Shown: piece by piece, positions 62,848-64,000 of the stretch
Numbering within the stretch: the first letter of the stretch is position 1
How the letters are laid out: the number at the start of each line of letters is the position of its first letter
Position numbers and translations under genes: made by a program
DNA from: Bacteroidales bacterium
GTDB lineage: Bacteria; Bacteroidota; Bacteroidia; Bacteroidales; ML635J-15
DNA length: 64,000 bases
Direction of reading: 5' to 3'
Assembly (NCBI GenBank): GCA_017651185.1
Contig: JAGCDJ010000027.1
Location: 1-64,000 of the forward strand
Notes under the pieces: generated by a model
Database searches by the model: none
What the model saw: the letters and a program-made list of their open reading frames with translations, nothing else
What the model was told of the DNA's origin: nothing

Positions 62848-64000
62848 ATGCTTACATTAAAGTTAATACGCGACGACAAGGATTTCGTCATCAACCGTCT
62901 GAAAATCAAAAATTTCGACGCAACAGAACTAGTAGAAAAGATAATAAACTGCGACGACCGCCGCAAGGAATGTCAGTTTGCAAAAGACAACATACTGAAG
63001 GAATTAAACACCATAGCCAAGCAAGTTGGTCAACTTTTCGCGCAAGGCAAGAAGGACGAAGCAGAACAGGCAAAGTCGAAGACTGCCGAAATGAAGGAAC
63101 AAGTAAAGGAACTTGAAGCAAAGCAAGCCGAAGCAGAAAAAGAACTCAACGGCTATATGCTGCTTCTCCCCAACACTCCGCACGAATCGGTTCCATGCGG
63201 CAAGGGCGAAGACGACAATGTCGTTGAAAAGATGGGCGGAACTATTCCCGAACTCAAGTTCAAGAAACCGCACTGGGAAATCATAAAGGATTTGAATATC
63301 ATCAACTTCGACCTTGGCACAAAGATTACCGGCGCAGGATTCCCAGTATATCTCGGCAAGGGTGCAAAACTTCAGCGCGCACTCATCACCTTCTTCCTCG
63401 ACGAGGCAGAAAAGGCAGGTTATGCCGAAGTTCTTCCCCCACTGATGGTCAACGAGGACAGCGGTTACGGAACAGGTCAGCTTCCCGACAAGGAAGGTCA
63501 AATGTACCATGCAACCTTGGACAATTACTATCTTATCCCAACTGCAGAAGTTCCTGTAACAAACCTATACCGCGATGTTATCCTCAACGAAAAGGATTTC
63601 CCGATAAAGAATGTTGCATACTCAGCATGTTTCCGTCGCGAAGCAGGTTCGTGGGGAGCAAATGTGCGCGGACTCAACCGTCTGCACGAATTCGACAAGG
63701 TGGAAATCGTACAGATTCGCAAGCCAGAAGATTCATACCAAGCATTGGAAGAAATGAAGACTCACGTAGAAGGTCTGCTCATTAAGTTGGGACTTCCCTA
63801 CCGCGTATTGCGTCTCTGCGGTGGCGACATAAGCTTCACCTCTTCGCTCACATTCGACTTCGAAGTATTCTCGGCAGCACAGGAAAAGTGGCTCGAAGTA
63901 AGCTCTGTTTCTAACTTTGAAGACTTCCAGGCAAACCGCCTGAAACTCAGATACCGCACCGCCGACAAGAAAACCCAGCTTTGCCACACTCTCAACGGTA
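62848..64000 (+). CDS. serS: Seryl-tRNA synthetase, 3'-truncated by the window edge
   Basis: 384 codons are present from ATG 62848 (MLTLKLIRDDKDFVINRLKI) and the frame is still open at the window end; the full enzyme is about 420-430 residues. N-terminal antiparallel coiled-coil tRNA-binding arm (about 25-110: NCDDRRKECQ... EKELNGYMLLLPN); class II catalytic domain with PVYLGKGAKLQRALITFFLD (motif 1 region), TAEVPVTNLYRD, and motif 2 FRREAGSWGANVRGLNRLHEF (within 260-280). Motif 3 lies beyond the end (the last residues, LCHTLNG, lead into it). It charges tRNA-Ser and tRNA-Sec with serine. Own promoter. Confidence 0.96.
   Translation, partial: MLTLKLIRDDKDFVINRLKIKNFDATELVEKIINCDDRRKECQFAKDNILKELNTIAKQVGQLFAQGKKDEAEQAKSKTAEMKEQVKELEAKQAEAEKELNGYMLLLPNTPHESVPCGKGEDDNVVEKMGGTIPELKFKKPHWEIIKDLNIINFDLGTKITGAGFPVYLGKGAKLQRALITFFLDEAEKAGYAEVLPPLMVNEDSGYGTGQLPDKEGQMYHATLDNYYLIPTAEVPVTNLYRDVILNEKDFPIKNVAYSACFRREAGSWGANVRGLNRLHEFDKVEIVQIRKPEDSYQALEEMKTHVEGLLIKLGLPYRVLRLCGGDISFTSSLTFDFEVFSAAQEKWLEVSSVSNFEDFQANRLKLRYRTADKKTQLCHTLNG

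Overview
The window looks like a chromosomal segment of a Bacteroidales bacterium (phylum Bacteroidota). Evidence: seven proteins end in type IX secretion system (T9SS) sorting domains or a gliding-associated C-terminal module; promoters carry the Bacteroidota -7 motif TAnnTTTG; strong Shine-Dalgarno sites are almost absent; and several families are typical of the phylum (IPExxxVDY, SprB repeats, the guaB/parvulin operon, DUF1015, C10 and C25 peptidases). Both ends cut genes: a T9SS adhesin on the left and serS on the right. No CRISPR array, rRNA or recognisable transposase is visible. One tRNA-Gly(CCC) and one TPP riboswitch are present.

Layout. 1-9 kb: adhesin with divergent InlB-type and MucBP repeats; Crp/Fnr regulator with a perfect FNR-type box in the gap shared with gdhA; a lamin-tail T9SS protein followed by a lipoprotein. 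9-17.5 kb: AAA/PD-(D/E)XK ATPase; a translationally coupled trio (IPExxxVDY protein, polysaccharide flippase, TPR-TM-SpoIIE phosphatase); an mgtC-like/ABC-F pair. 17.5-34 kb: secreted-protein region with a C10 cysteine protease, nadB, tRNA-Gly, a 1857-residue chitobiase-repeat protein, an N-acetylglucosamine-kinase-like ATPase, a Porphyromonas-type peptidylarginine deiminase (PPAD) and, just upstream of it on the same strand, an Arg-gingipain-like C25 protease. 34-40 kb: operon guaB, double-parvulin PPIase, lipoprotein, SurA (outer-membrane protein biogenesis). 40-44.4 kb: DUF1015 protein, glycosyltransferase, and TPP riboswitch with thiC. 44.5-52 kb: accessory AT-rich island with an AAA_14/DUF4143 ATPase, four zinc-ribbon membrane-protein genes in a row, and an ATPase_2/DUF234 gene bracketed by 75-bp palindromic direct repeats. 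52-54 kb: thiH and thiF, separated from thiC by the island. 54-64 kb: SulP transporter, cyclophilin, lipoprotein, truA with a large propeller/SprB T9SS protein, serS.

Most notable. (1) An Arg-gingipain-like protease and a PPAD homologue are neighbours. The protease keeps its catalytic Cys/His, its S1-pocket Asp and Trp, and an Arg-Tyr pro-domain junction. The deiminase keeps the PPAD catalytic residues and the double-Arg clamp for C-terminal arginine. Together they could form a cut-then-citrullinate module, so far best known from Porphyromonas gingivalis. (2) The four-gene zinc-ribbon membrane array, flanked by two ATPase/PD-(D/E)XK genes and sitting inside split thiamin genes, is the best candidate for an undescribed system; its function cannot be read from the sequence. 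Comparisons to named reference proteins are from memory, not from a database search.
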